A stretch of DNA of 64,000 nucleotides from Zygaena filipendulae (GCA_907165275.2 OU015650.1:14166001-14230000); one strand, 5' to 3'; numbered from the stretch's first letter, positions 1 to 10,239 are shown. The notes: generated from the letters alone by a model not told the origin. Numbers and translations: made by a program.

Positions 1-21
1 TGAAGTTACAAGTTATATTAC

Positions 22-52
22 ATCGAAATGCATTGGTGAGATGCATTTCGAT
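22..52. repeat. Palindromic repeat, copy 1
   Basis: The 12-bp arms ATCGAAATGCAT (22-33) and ATGCATTTCGAT (41-52) form a perfect inverted repeat around TGGTGAG. The same block, followed by GATGCTTTA and an ACCGGAA-type continuation, recurs at 552-577, so it is part of a dispersed or duplicated repeat. Confidence 0.6.
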
Positions 53-551
53 GCTTTACCGGAACTTTTAGCAGCAAATCTTCGCAGTTGAACTATAATA
101 GGACGCTCCTTGGGAAGTTGTATAGTAAAACGAAAACCTCCCGATAAACGCCCTATTTCATCTTATTTCACTGTTTCCGCACACTCTTCATCACTAATGG
201 ATCACTATTATGCAAAATCCACCTCATTCACATATTATTAATCACGATAAACTAATTTGCAAAACAAAGAAATAAAAATAAAACACGTCCACTCTGCTAA
301 AAATCCCGCCAAAAGTCCCTGACACAAATGACATTTGATGTCAAATGTATTTTTATGTAATTTTTATTTAACCCAATGGGGAAGGCAAAGGAAGTAAGTC
401 CATACGGCCAATTCAGTTGTATTTTCCTTGCCCGAAATAGTTTTTTTGTAGTAATTTACCCCCTAAGAACTAGTTTTGTTTGCTAACAAATAAAATTTGT
501 CCATACAGCGAATTCAGATATTTTTTTCTTCCTCTGAAGTTATTTACAGTA

Positions 552-577
552 AAATGCATTGGTGAGATGCATTTCGA
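552..577. repeat. Palindromic repeat, copy 2
   Basis: Second copy of the block at 22-52. The left arm is shortened to AAATGCAT; the right arm ATGCATTTCGAT is intact. Homology continues into GATGCTTTA. Confidence 0.55.
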
Positions 578-939
578 TGCTTTATGTAGGTACCGGAAAC
601 TTTATGCAATTTTTTTGACAATACTTTTGGCCTGCGTTCATAAACATAATAAATAGGACGTATTGGAGATAAAAGTATTAAGGTATAAAGGTATTTCGAC
701 TTACTTACTAAGGAGATACTCAATTCAATTTCTTGTATTTATGGCGGTGCGTATTTGACATTTCGCCAGGCTCCAGTGTTAAGGAGATACTCCTGACTCG
801 AGTAATTTTTCGATGACAAGTGAACAGTAGTTGTTCCCAAAAAGAAAAAAAAAAAAACAAACATTAAACATGGCCGAACTTGTTAAATGAAGAAAGATTT
901 GCTGCTTTTAGATCTTCATGGAAAAAGTTGAGATGAGAA

Positions 940-1240
940 GAAGATATGCATTGCAACGAGCATAAATTGCTTAGCAACCAGTAATCGGATCGCAATCCGT
1001 GAAATATTTTTTCACCAAATGCCAAATGGTGCTTTCTGGAAGTACACCGAACTGCACAAAAATACTCAAATCTCTATAGGTGTATAAATACTTTTTTTGC
1101 TATGAGTTTTTTTTAGCAAAAAAATTATTATCAAAATCTGTTCATAAACAAAGAAATTATGCGTGAACAGATATAAAAAACATACATACGATTGAATTGA
1201 GAACCTCCTTCTTTTTTGAAGTCTGTTAAAAACTTCGGTG
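940..1240 (+). repeat. Remnant of the 43-kb tandem repeat family
   Basis: It shares with 43,130-43,870 the phrases ATCCGTGAAATA, CAAATC-CTATAGGTGTA, AACATACATACGATTGA and GAGAACCTCCTTCTTTTTTG followed by GTTAAAAA. The matches are in the same order but at low identity. Lepidoptera carry many repeats ending in AGTCGGTTAAAAA; I cannot name the parent element. Confidence 0.5.
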
Positions 1241-1394
1241 TACTAAAGAACGTTGCCAAGAAACTTAAAAGAGTTTAGAGTTAGCTTTTCCCATAGGTAT
1301 CTGAAGTACATTTCGTAATCGATAATAGGGTCTACTCACTCGCGTGTGGTTTCTGAACGCAAAGCTGGGTTTTTAAAATCAACTTGAGGAACAA

Positions 1395-1545
1395 TCCCGC
1401 AGTTTCACCCGTGGTAATTTCGGAGTTCCCACGGGATTTCTTGTGAATCACTTTGTGAATATTGGTGAAAACCGCATGAAAATCCGTCTAGTAGTTTCTG
1501 AGGTAATGGCGAACAGACAGACATGCGCGGTGAAAGACTGTTATT
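1395..1545 (+). repeat. SINE-like lepidopteran repeat, degraded
   Basis: Contains CCCGCAGTTTCACCCGTGG, TAATTTCGGAGTTCCCACGGG, GAAAACCGCATGAAAATCCG and a CAGACAGACA region, the signature phrases of the CCGCGGTTTCACCCGCG family found throughout this window. Confidence 0.65.
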
Positions 1546-1779
1546 GTTGTAAGGATTTACTTTAATAAAAAAGAGAAGAATCTGTGATTCTGTACATTGA
1601 ATATTTAGGTAGGCCTCGTAATACGTGTACTACGTGTACGTCGCGTAGTACTTATTTCGATGTAGAACCAACCCTCAGAACAATAACAGTAGCTAGTTAT
1701 TCTTCTGAGAACCAACCACAAAAAAGTTTACGGCAAGTGGCAACTGGCAACAGCTGTTTTGAGTGCGTGGAGTGAAATG

Positions 1780-1897
1780 TCAGCCACGTACGAACCGCTG
1801 TCAATGTTGTCATGTCATTGCGTTAGTTGTTAGCTCACTGCCTTTCCATTTTCCAATTTTTCGAAATATAATTCATCCTATTTTTTTATTAAACTCG
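1780..1897 (+). other. SsRbeta: Probable 5' UTR exon of SsRbeta
   Basis: Repeat-free sequence ending at a strong splice donor (AAACTCG then GTAAGT, donor G at 1898). The next acceptor, TTTTACAG ending at 2052, lies four bases upstream of the SsRbeta start codon, so a non-coding first exon spliced to the coding exon is the simplest model. The left edge (transcription start) is a guess. Confidence 0.45.
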
Positions 1898-2055
1898 GTA
1901 AGTTACAGCTGTTCATAATATAATCTTCTTTTTTTAAATATTTATGCAGCTATAATTGCATGAACAAATTACGGCATTTATTCAGAAACTGCATTTATTT
2001 TACCGTTTGTCATTAACCTGCTGATGAACTAAATTTTATTCTTATTTTACAGATA

Positions 2056-2427
2056 ATGGCTATTAAACTATTATCGTTGGTACTCATAATCGCTGCTGCG
2101 GTATCAGCAGACGATGAGCCAGCATTGGCGAGGTTGTTGGTGTCCAAACAAGTACTGAACAAATACTTAGTTGAGAATATGGATATACTTATTAAATACA
2201 CACTATTCAACGTCGGAACAGCGCCAGCTGTCAATGTGAAGCTGGTGGACAATGGATTCCACCCTGATGTATTCACGGTGGTGGGTGGGCAGCTCACTGC
2301 CGAGATAGACAGGATAGCACCCCAGAGTAATGTGTCGCACGTCGTCACAGTGAGGTCCAGTAAATACGGATATTTTAACTTCACTGCCGCTGAAGTCACT
2401 TACAGGCCTAGCGAGGATGCCACTGAG
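2056..2427 (+). CDS. SsRbeta: SsRbeta coding exon 1
   Basis: Residues 1-124: signal peptide and most of the lumenal domain. It ends CCACTGAG before donor GTGAGG. Reading through the donor would add only V-R-Y-I before a stop, which supports splicing here. Confidence 0.92.
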
Positions 2428-3254
2428 GTGAGGTACATTTGAAATACTACTGCAAATGTCAAATTCCATTTCATATTGCATTGCATATCCAATTGGACTT
2501 TTGTGACTTGACTTTGACTAATTTTTATTTTTTAGTCCGTCTTGTAGATTATTAAAAAATATTGGACACATACTTTTTCTTTTTTTTACGTAATCAAAAA
2601 ATAACGGCGATATATTGAGTTGAAATTTCGTGTGACGTCACTATTCTGACAGTTTGTATGGCGATTTTAGCGGTTAGTGACGTCACGACCCCCTCACCCT
2701 AAACTTTAATGCGCTTTATCTCTGTATATTTTAATTTATTTAAAAAAGCAAAAAATATGTGTCTATTGTTTTTTTATTTTCTGACGGACTAATAAGAATT
2801 TTGATTTTCATCATCCCCATTACTTAGATATTGGTTGGAGTTTTGTGTGTGTGCATTTCAAAGTTCCCTTAAAAACTCCAACCAGGCCTCTGTCATACTT
2901 TTTGGCCCTCTGAATAATTCATTGCAAAAATCATGTTAATCTGTTACTATTATTGTAAGCGTTTAAAAGATCTAACTGTACAAGCAATGGGAAGTGACTT
3001 TGTTTCATACTTGTGTGAGACTATGATTAAGATGTTTAATATATATTTTCCAGGTACAATTTTCAATCAGCAGTGCCCCAGGAGAGGGTGCTATTGTTGC
3101 GTTCAAAGACTTTGACCGCAAGTTCTCATCACACATCCTCGACTGGGCAGCGTTTGCAGTCATGTCATTCCCCTCACTAGTGATACCTTTCTTCCTCTGG
3201 TATTCTTCCAAGAGCAAATATGAAAAGTTTAGTAAAGCTAAGAAGAACCATTAA
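2056..3254 (+). CDS. SsRbeta: Translocon-associated protein subunit beta (TRAP-beta / SSR2)
   Basis: Subunit of the TRAP (signal sequence receptor) complex of the ER membrane, which sits beside the Sec61 channel and helps insertion of nascent secretory chains. Two coding exons, 2056-2427 and 3054-3254 (donor GTGAGG, acceptor TTTTCCAG), join in phase 0 to give 190 residues, the usual size for this family. Visible features: signal peptide with a hydrophobic core [14 protein letters not shown] (residues 5-18); a lumenal beta-rich domain with N-glycosylation sequons NVS (92-94) and NFT (108-110); one transmembrane segment (about 153-174); and a short basic cytosolic tail ending KAKKNH. The start is the first ATG after the upstream acceptor. 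A poly(A) signal AATAAA lies at 3325. Family assignment is firm from the whole-length match in order and topology. Confidence 0.93.
2511..2820 (+). mobile_element. CRE-bearing MITE, copy A (SsRbeta intron)
   Basis: About 310 bp running from TTGACTAATTTTTATTTTTT and AGTCCGTCTTGTAG to CTGACGGACTAATAAG and CATCCCCAT. The ends are imperfect inverted repeats (AGTCCGTC against GACGGACT). It contains TGACGTCA at 2633-2640 and 2678-2685. It matches copies near 26.2, 45.6, 58.6 and 60.9 kb. There is no open frame, so it would be non-autonomous. Confidence 0.8.
3054..3254 (+). CDS. SsRbeta: SsRbeta coding exon 2
   Basis: Residues 125-190: the end of the lumenal domain, the transmembrane helix with [12 protein letters not shown], and the lysine-rich cytosolic tail; TAA stop at 3252-3254. 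The acceptor TATTTTCCAG ends at 3053. Confidence 0.92.
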   Translation, partial: VQFSISSAPGEGAIVAFKDFDRKFSSHILDWAAFAVMSFPSLVIPFFLWYSSKSKYEKFSKAKKNH

Positions 3255-3324
3255 GTATAAGTCTGGTGTTTATAATATTAGCTAGTAAACTCACTGCTAG
3301 TGTATTTTTTTTTTTAGAAACCAT

Positions 3325-3330
3325 AATAAA
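3325..3330 (+). promoter_or_regulatory. Poly(A) signal of SsRbeta
   Basis: Canonical AATAAA 70 bases after the stop codon, the first in the 3' flank. Confidence 0.6.
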
Positions 3331-3539
3331 AACAAGCTTTATCTAAAAACCACAGACATAAAAACAATACTTTGTGTGTTTGATCAGAACATTTGTGTAA
3401 GAAATCTCACTCTGTCAGAAAATAGCCAGGAAAATAAAGCTTAAAATTAAAAGCAATTAAAATGAAGCTTTTACTGGAAAGATGCGGATATTGCAAATTA
3501 AAAGTTGTAAATATAGTTTCAAAATGAATTTATTATTAA

Positions 3540-3745
3540 ACTAGCTGGGCTCCGCAGTTTTACCTGCATGAATCACTTTTAAAAAACAACTTACTTCCCG
3601 GCATTCAATTTAAATGGATCAAAGTTTATGTTGCTCCAAGCTAAGCTTAATCTGCCTGTTATAAAACCGCAAGATATAATCTGTTCAATAGTTCTGAAGA
3701 TTAGTGTGAACAGACACATCGTAGATTCTACTCTTTAATTATAGT
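3540..3745 (+). repeat. SINE-like repeat, degraded
   Basis: Starts AACTAGCTGGGCTCCGCAG with TTTACCTGCATGAATC and continues through phrases such as AACCGCAAGATATAAT and GAACAGACACATCG. Same family as the next copy, more diverged. Confidence 0.6.
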
Positions 3746-3749
3746 ATAG

Positions 3750-3995
3750 ACTAGCTGTGCCCTGCGGTTTCACCCGCGTGAGTTTCAGAATTCCCACAGG
3801 AATTGTTTCTTCTAAAATAAGCCTAAGTTACTCTTTATAACATCAGCTATCTGCCAGTGAGAGTCCCGTTAAAATCGGTCCAGCCGTTTCTGAGATTAGC
3901 CAGAACAAACAGGCAGACAGACAGACAAATATTTAAAAAAATGTTTTTTTATGTGCATAAGTACTGTATTTACTCTCATATGCATTTAGTGAAAA
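3750..3995 (+). repeat. SINE-like repeat
   Basis: Good head: GACTAGCTGTGCCCTGCGG, TTTCACCCGCGTGAGTTTC, AATTCCCACAGGAATTG. The body has AAAATCGGTCCAGCCGTTTC, CAGACAGACAGACAAA and poly(A). + orientation. Confidence 0.75.
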
Positions 3996-4499
3996 ACTGT
4001 TAATTTGAAATCACAAACAGACACCTATATGTATAGAGATTATTTCTTGTACCTCTCTCTAAATAAGGCTTGAGTTTACAATGCAATAGTAGCAAGGAAC
4101 AAATTCTTTGTGTTGTAGTCAGCCTTGTTCCAACAGTGCACCGTGTACAAATAATGTTACAGAAGTGTTGAAACTTGAAACTTTAATAAAAGACTGTTTT
4201 AGTGCATGAATCATTAGCAGTGATTAAATTCATCACCTCATTAGATCATCGACCATTTCTTATTGTTAATGATTAATTTATATGAACAATAAAAAAAACT
4301 TTTTACACATGAAATTACTTTTCTGTATAATACCTAAGTGGCCGTGTTTCTCTCGACGCGTCGTCTTTCGAGTTTGCCTGCCGTGGGATCGTATACCATT
4401 GTATGCCATTCGATGTTGAATAGTTTTAACTGCTCCTCACCCACAGATAGCACTATTTGTATAAGATTGAGCGGAAAAGTTTTACCTATCTAGTACTCA
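3996..4499. other. Intergenic stretch, nothing recognised
   Basis: AT-rich, no open frame with domain character and no repeat family I recognise. Confidence 0.5.
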
Positions 4500-5485
4500 G
4501 TGATGAGCCGGATATCTGTATCCGTATTAGAGATGAACTAATATCCGGTATCCTGCCTATCCGGTCTTGTTTTCACTAGCCAGCCGGATACCGGATGGTA
4601 ATTCAGTATCCGACCGGATACCGGATAGTAAAATTCAAATAATTCTCATTATTTTATACAAGGCAAATCATATCACAACAGCATAAAACCACGACGACAA
4701 GTGAAGAAACAATGGAATTAACAAACGAACTGAGATACAAACACAAACTGACACGTGTGATAACACTCGGACGCCCCTCGAGTAATCCCGATCTCCGCTC
4801 GCGTGCGATAACACCTGAACGCGCCCGAATATTTCCGAGCTCTTTCACCGCGCCATTTATTCAAATCAAACTGATCGCGTCAAGTAACGCGATAAAGTTC
4901 CTAATGTAATCCTAATGTAATGTATGTATCTGTATGTGAGTATGTGTATGTATGTGTATGTATGTATATGTGAGTGCGTATTTATGTATCTATGTATGTA
5001 ACGTATTAATTAATATTTATTTTAATTTTAGTTACGTATGCTGTTGATATATAATATATTGTATGTAATCACATTATGTATTTTATCTATCTATATATAT
5101 TTTTCTGTATGTATATTTTATATCTATGCGTGTATCTTTGTATATCTTTTTATGTATTTTAATTTTTTATATTTATGTTCTATGTGCATATTTTGTATTA
5201 TTTTATCATTCCTATTCTACCTATCAACATATAAATTTTCTGTATTTGTCCTGTCCACCCAAAGGTTGTCTGGAAGAGATCGCTAGTAAAGCGATAAGAC
5301 CGCCTTTTGTATGCCTTTAGTTATAAGTTTTTGTTAACACACTGTAAAATTATTTTGGTGTACAATAAAGTGTATTCTATTCTATTCTATCCGGTAGCCG
5401 GATATCCGGTGCTCCGGCCTTGTAGCTTGCTGAATATCCGGTATCCGGCCAAACCACTATCCGTTTCATCTCTATCCGGACTATC
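4500..5485 (+). mobile_element. ATCCGG-rich element split by a LINE-like insertion
   Basis: The two outer parts (4500-4630 and 5392-5485) are dense in ATCCGGTATCCGG-type words and carry AGAGATGAA near the left end and TTTCATCTCT near the right end, as inverted ends. Between them lies about 760 bp whose 3' part (5257-5392) is the GTCTGGAAGAGATCGCT...TACAATAAAGTG tail followed by TATTC repeats. The same tail stands alone at 49,526-49,665. This is a nested insertion: the LINE-type unit landed inside the older element. Confidence 0.65.
5257..5392 (+). mobile_element. Non-LTR retrotransposon 3' tail, copy 1
   Basis: Runs from AAGGTTGTCTGGAAGAGATC through AAGCGATAAGACCGCC and GGTGTACAATAAAGTG to a TATTC microsatellite. 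It is almost identical to 49,526-49,665. A tandem short-word tail after AATAAA is typical of non-LTR elements. Confidence 0.7.
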
Positions 5486-6156
5486 CGTTACTTTTTTGAT
5501 GCATCTTATTCAGATCTTTTACCTTGTTAATTTTCAATGCATACAAGAAATTCTATACATATTTTATAGTTGATTATTTTATAGTTATTTATCATTCGTT
5601 AATATATGAGATTTTTCGTGAAGTCAGTAAAATTATAGTTATATTTCAAGTGGACGTGTATGACCCATTTCGAAACTACGATGAACAACGCTAAATGCTC
5701 AAAGAAGTCTCAATGCCAATTTTGATGAAACAAACTATTGACCTAGGTAGGTACCTACCTACTTATATTTTTTCAAAGCAATTTTCTTAGTTGCGACTTC
5801 CGAATCAAACCCGTTTGAAATACTCAGAAGCATCTTTTTAAATACCTAAAGTACTTACTCCATAGGATATCAAGTTTTAATAAAGATTTGTTTAAATGAT
5901 GTTCATTGGTTTTTGCGAAACGCGACCATGAGTAGATGTAGAGTGCTTCGAATCATAATGTAGGTAGGTATGTATGTGTCTTGTTTATATAAGGTAATCA
6001 CCAAGACTGTTTTAAATGATTCAGCCTAAAAAGAAACGCGTCACAAATGGACTAATCGTTAACATATTATATCTATATACATATACCTATAGGTACATAA
6101 AATTCTTATATGTACTTGGAATAAAAACTGAGATGGCTTGAATTACCTATATAGTA
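5486..6156. other. Intergenic stretch, nothing recognised
   Basis: AT-rich sequence with TAGGTAGGTACCTACC words (near 5744 and 5961), which recur across the window. No gene seen. Confidence 0.5.
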
Positions 6157-6240
6157 CTAGATGTGCCCCGCAGTTTTAGCCGCGTGAATTTCCGAAATCC
6201 CTCGAGAACTCCTTGTGTTAATATTACCTCAATCCATTGA
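6157..6240 (+). repeat. SINE-like repeat head fragment
   Basis: TACTAGATGTGCCCCGCAG, TTTTAGCCGCGTGAATTTCC, CCCTCGAGAACTCC: the truncated 5' part of the common SINE-like family. Confidence 0.65.
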
Positions 6241-6484
6241 TATATTTATATCAATGCCTCAATCCCTCAACGAAGAAAACATTGAACCCGCATTAACGCC
6301 GCACCTCACACAGATTACTGAGGAAGCCCATAGCAAATCGTACATCGAACTCTTTGCAAAGAATAGGTAAGGTGGAGTTTTGATTGTAAATAATAGTAGA
6401 ATAATAAGTTCAGTGCTTTCGAAAAGCAACTCTACGTCGGTTTTTTTATCGTAAAAATCACACCGTATTTGATTATATAGGGAA

Positions 6485-6676
6485 GCTCGAACCATGGGCA
6501 TTGGGCACGTGCTACGGCGAGATGATGCCTCTAGAGAGTCTATCGTGGTTCAAAGCAAAATTGAAGGCACAAGAGCGCGTAGTAACCTAAGGCACCAAAT
6601 AAAGGCTGCACTTGACAGTCCCCTACACCGGGCCCTTAGGTATTCACTATGGCCATTCAACATTCCTCGCCCATAA
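6485..6676 (+). pseudogene. LINE reverse-transcriptase C-terminal remnant
   Basis: A 60-codon frame begins MGIGHVLRRDDASRESIV. The G-H-V-x-R-R-D pattern resembles the C-terminal end of many insect non-LTR reverse transcriptase ORFs, but the arginine-rich WTD region that usually follows is missing. Truncated on both sides; treated as a decayed fragment. Confidence 0.4.
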
Positions 6677-6852
6677 CGCGAGTCCCGAAAACACAATCCG
6701 AAACGTTCCAGATGCCGAAATATTATAAATTACCATTCTGTTTGCCATAAGACACGTTGTAAATGTATTTTTTAAGTGTAATTCTTTGAGCACGAGGAAA
6801 AGACAAACGACGTGTAATATCTTAACGTGACGTGTTATGGTCACAGTGAAAA
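6644..6852 (+). repeat. GCCCATAACGCG repeat family, copy 1
   Basis: About 210 bp running from CAACATTCCTCGCCCATAAC through GTTCCAGATGCCGAAATATT and TTTGCCATAAGACACG to CGTGTTATGGTCA. Homologous to 7986-8198 and 46,103-46,560 (both reversed) and 55,012-55,225. Confidence 0.7.
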
Positions 6853-7344
6853 TAATGCTTAAGGTCCCAGTGCACTAGACGGGCGGCAGTGAGGGACGAA
6901 CGATGGCGGATTGTCAGGCGTGTCAACATCTTAGTTGATGACCACGATCACTCTGCCAAGAGTTGCCCGGGCCTCGCCCTTGAAGTAGGCTGTGTGTGGT
7001 AAGTTCCACTCGATCATATTCGTACAAAGATGTTATAAGTAGATATTAAAGGAGGTTGGTTCCGTAGTGTTAAAAATGGAACTCGTTGCCTGAGCATTTA
7101 CTATGTGCAAAACAAAGATCAATTGCAGCTTTCAATGGCATAAGAAAATGGACTTTAAGTAATAGAAATAAAAATCATTGTGCTGCGGAATGATTAGTAC
7201 CTACCTAGATACCAACATTTGGTGAAAGTTCGCGTGTTTACGAGTAGATATTAAAAACTGTTTGGTAATACCTATTGTTACAGTCGCTAGTCGGTGTTAT
7301 TTATAATGCAGTTTAAGAAATATAATGTACATTGTGCTGGCTGC
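6853..7344. other. Intergenic stretch, nothing recognised
   Basis: Contains a GC-richer patch (6870-6985) with no frame or repeat I recognise, then AT-rich DNA. Confidence 0.45.
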
Positions 7345-7505
7345 TGCTAGCTTTTCCCCGAGGTTTCATTCGCGTTAGTTTTGGGAGTTCCTGGGGAAAT
7401 GCTCCTGACAACGTGTATGCAAAATTTCATTGTGATCGGTTGAATATTTAAGGCGTGAAAGGGTACCTAACAAACACATAAACTCATATTTGCATTTGGA
7501 CGCAA
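7345..7505 (+). repeat. SINE-like repeat
   Basis: GCTAGCTTTTCCCCGAGG, TTTCATTCGCGTTAG, CCTGACAACGTGTATGCAAA, GTGATCGGTTGAATATTTAA and AACAAACACATAAACTCATA: head, body and tail words of the family in order. Confidence 0.7.
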
Positions 7506-7794
7506 ATAAGCAATAACATGTTAACCCACAAAATAAAGTTACCTATTCAGAACGATTTATTGAGAGTTAGGGAACGTTTTTTAATTATGAGTTTATTTTA
7601 TTACATTGTTTAAGTATGTAACTAAATATTGAACATAAAAAATGTTGACAGAAAATGGCGGTTTAATTTTAAAACACGATTTACTCAAAATTTCTCCAGT
7701 GTGGGTTAACACACTATTGCTTATCTACAATGTACCCATCTTTCAGAACAATGTCTTATGCAAATAAATGATTAGTATTATTATTATTATGATG
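7506..7794. other. Intergenic stretch, nothing recognised
   Basis: AT-rich, no frame or repeat recognised. Confidence 0.4.
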
Positions 7795-7799
7795 TCCAT

Positions 7800-7985
7800 T
7801 TAAGGGTTAACGATGATCAGTGGAATATGTGATGCGTGTTTTGCATGGTGGCAGGGCACTCTCTAGTGCCCGGCTGGCTAGCTACCACCTTCAAATTGTA
7901 AATCTGTCGCCAAGCACCTAACTGTGTGTTCCGGCAGCCCCACTTGAAAGCCAGTTCCCATCCCCATTCGGCAACACACCTGGAT
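7800..7985 (-). repeat. Dispersed repeat (GGTTAACGATGATCAG...GAAAGCCAG), copy 1
   Basis: Its reverse complement matches 13,735-13,990: both carry a TAGTGCC/GGCACTA block, GTAGCTACCA(C/G), AAATCTGTCGCCAAGCACCT, TTCCGGCAGCC and GAAAGCCAG. Two independent copies show it is a family, probably a retroelement 3' part. Confidence 0.65.
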
Positions 7986-8198
7986 CCTTATTCACAATGA
8001 CCATAACACGCCGCGCTAAGATAAGACGCCGCAAAAACTGTCTTTCCCTCATTAATCAAAGAAGTTTTACTACAAAAAAATACATTTCTTATGGCATAAA
8101 GAATAATAATTTCTAATATATTGGCATCTAGAATGTTTGGAAATGAGTTTTTGGGACGCGTGTGGAATGTTGTTAGTCATAGCGAATAAGGGCCCTGC
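7986..8198 (-). repeat. GCCCATAACGCG repeat family, copy 2
   Basis: Reverse-strand copy: ACCATAACACGCCGCGCTAA, CATTTCTTATGGCATAAAG, TATTGGCATCTAGAATG, GAATGTTGTTAGTCATAG. Confidence 0.7.
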
Positions 8199-8260
8199 AT
8201 GCCTTCTGGTGTTGCAGATGGGCGGCGGTAATCACTTGCCATCAGGTGTAGGTACCACCT
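8197..8260 (+). repeat. Retroelement fragment
   Basis: GTTGCAGATGGGCGGCGGTA followed by ATCACTTGCCATCAGGTG is a phrase I associate with lepidopteran non-LTR element 3' regions. Short fragment; family unnamed. Confidence 0.4.
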
Positions 8261-8365
8261 GGTCTGTATAGGTAGGTACTTACTTATATTTGTGAATCTC
8301 CCTGACGGTCCTGACCGAAAATCAGCGCTAGGAGTATGCCCGAACTCATAGCAACATGCTGAGGC

Positions 8366-8392
8366 CTCAGACGAAATAAAAAGTCGTCTGAG
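8366..8392. mobile_element. 27-bp palindromic insertion with 8-bp TSD, copy 1
   Basis: CTCAGACGA (8366-8374) and TCGTCTGAG (8384-8392) are perfect inverted arms. The unit is bounded on both sides by GCTGAGGC (8358-8365 and 8393-8400), a perfect 8-bp direct duplication. The same core occurs at 10,917-10,941 and 22,385-22,416. An 8-bp duplication is the hAT-superfamily size, but attribution is inference. Confidence 0.65.
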
Positions 8393-8924
8393 GCTGAGGC
8401 AGTGACCGTGATGGGGATGCACCACACAAACACCTCTGTTATCCGTTTTTCTCATCATGTGGTTCCCATATTATTGTCATAATTGTGTATTGTTTTTTGG
8501 TTATAATGCAAGACTAAGTAGGTATATAAAATACCTAATTAGACTTGGTGGTTAGGTAATGAAACGAGAACACCATCAATTTCGCCAGATGTAAAATTTC
8601 AATGGTTTACCAATTTACCTACCCCTCTTTTAATACTTACAATGTCATTGGGTTTACCTCCAATGATATTATGTCTTTTTGGTTTACCTAAGTAAGATTT
8701 GATGGTAGGATGTTATCGATTTAAAAAAGGCTTTACAATGTTAGCATGATGGCTTTACAATTTCAGGATGATGTCACGATGACATAACTTATTTTTCTTT
8801 TATAAATATAGGTCCCTTATGTATTATAATTTAGTTTAAAATATTGTATAGAGCTCTCTATAAGTCCAATAGGTATAGGCATGTCTTTTTCTTACACGTA
8901 GGTAGTGATTATTTATTTATTTAT

Positions 8925-9350
8925 CTGGGGGCACGGTAGTGCCCCCGCCAAGACGAGCCAACAAAGCGCAAGGGCACTACCTACCTTTTCTCGAAGCGTT
9001 TCGTCGTTTTTTTGAACCCTTGTAACTTGGGTCTGGATTATACCAGATAAACAAAATTTTCGGAATATGTTGTCAATAGCAGACTTATTAAATGTATAAA
9101 GTTTTAATTGTATAGCTCCCATCCTTTAGATTTTATTGATATCTAAAAAACCTCGATTTCGTCACTGACTCACTGATGATCATCAAAATTCTTAGGGTAC
9201 TTCCTAATGTCCTAGAAAGCTGAAATTTGGTATGTAAGCTAGTATTAGTAAACAAACAACAAAAAAATTATAAAACTTGTAACTTTTATCTCCCAACCCC
9301 TTAAATTAGGGGATGGAAGTTTGTATGAGACTTCTGCAATTTTGACTTAC
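8925..9350 (+). repeat. Lepidopteran-type dispersed repeat
   Basis: Begins ATTTATCTGGGGGCACGGTA with GTGCCCCCGCCAAGACGAGC and runs through TTGTAACTTGGGTCTGGATT, CCTCGATTTCGTCACTGACT and AAAGCTGAAATTTGGTATGT. I recognise the wording as a common lepidopteran repeat, possibly Helitron-related, but there is only one copy here. Low certainty on class. Confidence 0.45.
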
Positions 9351-9361
9351 AAAAAGAAATG

Positions 9362-9811
9362 AAATCCCAACAAAAACATTTTCATGTAAAATGTTGCCAA
9401 GACGAGACCATATGCCAGCACTTTCAAAAAGTTATCAGATCTTATGTAGAGCCAAGCTTCTAACTCTACACGCCTTAACTCTACAAGGTCTAACTTCACA
9501 AACTCTACACCTTAGCCAAAATATGTGGCTTGGCCGTTTCGTTACTACAAAGAACTATTATTATATAACAGAAAAGTAATGAAAAATGGACCAATTTTTC
9601 ACCTTAGGGCCTAAGGGCCATGTGAATGTAGCGAAATGGTCAAGCCACATATTTTGGCTAAGGTATAGAGTTTGTGAAGTTAGACCTTGTAGAGTTAAGG
9701 CGTGTAGAGTTAGAAGCTTGGCTCTACATAAGATCTGATAACTTTTTGAAAGTGCTGGCATATGGTCTCGTCTTGGCAACATTTTACATGAAAATGTTTT
9801 TGTTGGGATTT
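9362..9811. repeat. Near-perfect long inverted repeat (184-bp arms)
   Basis: Left arm 9362-9545 and right arm 9628-9811 are reverse complements with four mismatches that I count, around an 82-base loop. The arms start AAATCCCAACAAAAACATTT and end GGGATTT. Each arm contains the same 50-codon open stretch in mirror image, which is a by-product of the palindrome and not a gene. Such low arm divergence means recent formation or active homogenisation. It may be a foldback transposon or a hairpin-RNA locus. Confidence 0.9.
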
Positions 9812-10239
9812 ATTTATTGCACATCCATTAAGTAACATTATCTTTGTTTTCTTAAGGATGACAATAAGTTTATTGATCATTACCCTGACATAAAAAACTT
9901 ATTTTTAACCGAATTCCAAAATGGAGGAGGTTCTGCATTCGGCAGTAGGTAAGTATGTATGTTTTTTGTTCTTTGTAACTGACCACTGTTTTCTCTGACT
10001 AACATTGGCATGAATAGTGTACCTACTATATCAAAATAAACAATTAAGTATGAGTTGCTCTTATTATTCATTCATTTGCGTTATTTTTTTCATAACGATC
10101 AAAATATTGCAGTGCCTTTATCTGTGAGACAGATAAAGACGTAAACAATAAACGTTACGTTAAATTCTAGGTACCTACAGTCCATGGACCAATAAAATCC
10201 ATGGTACAGTCAGTCAAAAACTTTTATCATTCGTTGAAC
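9812..10239. other. Intergenic stretch, nothing recognised
   Basis: AT-rich. Near 10,180 there is a short palindromic pair (GTCCATGGACCAATAAAATC then CATGGTACAGTCAG). No gene. Confidence 0.45.

Larger units (their letters stand above)
1..1779. other. Intergenic DNA upstream of SsRbeta
   Basis: AT-rich DNA with no supported gene. It contains two copies of a small palindrome-bearing repeat, a remnant of the repeat family seen in tandem near 43 kb, and a degraded SINE-like copy. The open frame at 1584-1775 has no recognisable domain and ends just before the transcribed region of SsRbeta; I do not call it. Confidence 0.6.

Noticed and set aside
5038..5573. Overlapping open frames rich in Ile, Tyr, Phe, Leu and Cys
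   Set aside because: Low-complexity TATG/TTTAT DNA upstream of a LINE-type tail; no domain, and frames on the same strand overlap.
9391..9782. Two identical 50-residue open frames on opposite strands
   Set aside because: A mirror effect of the long inverted repeat, not two genes.
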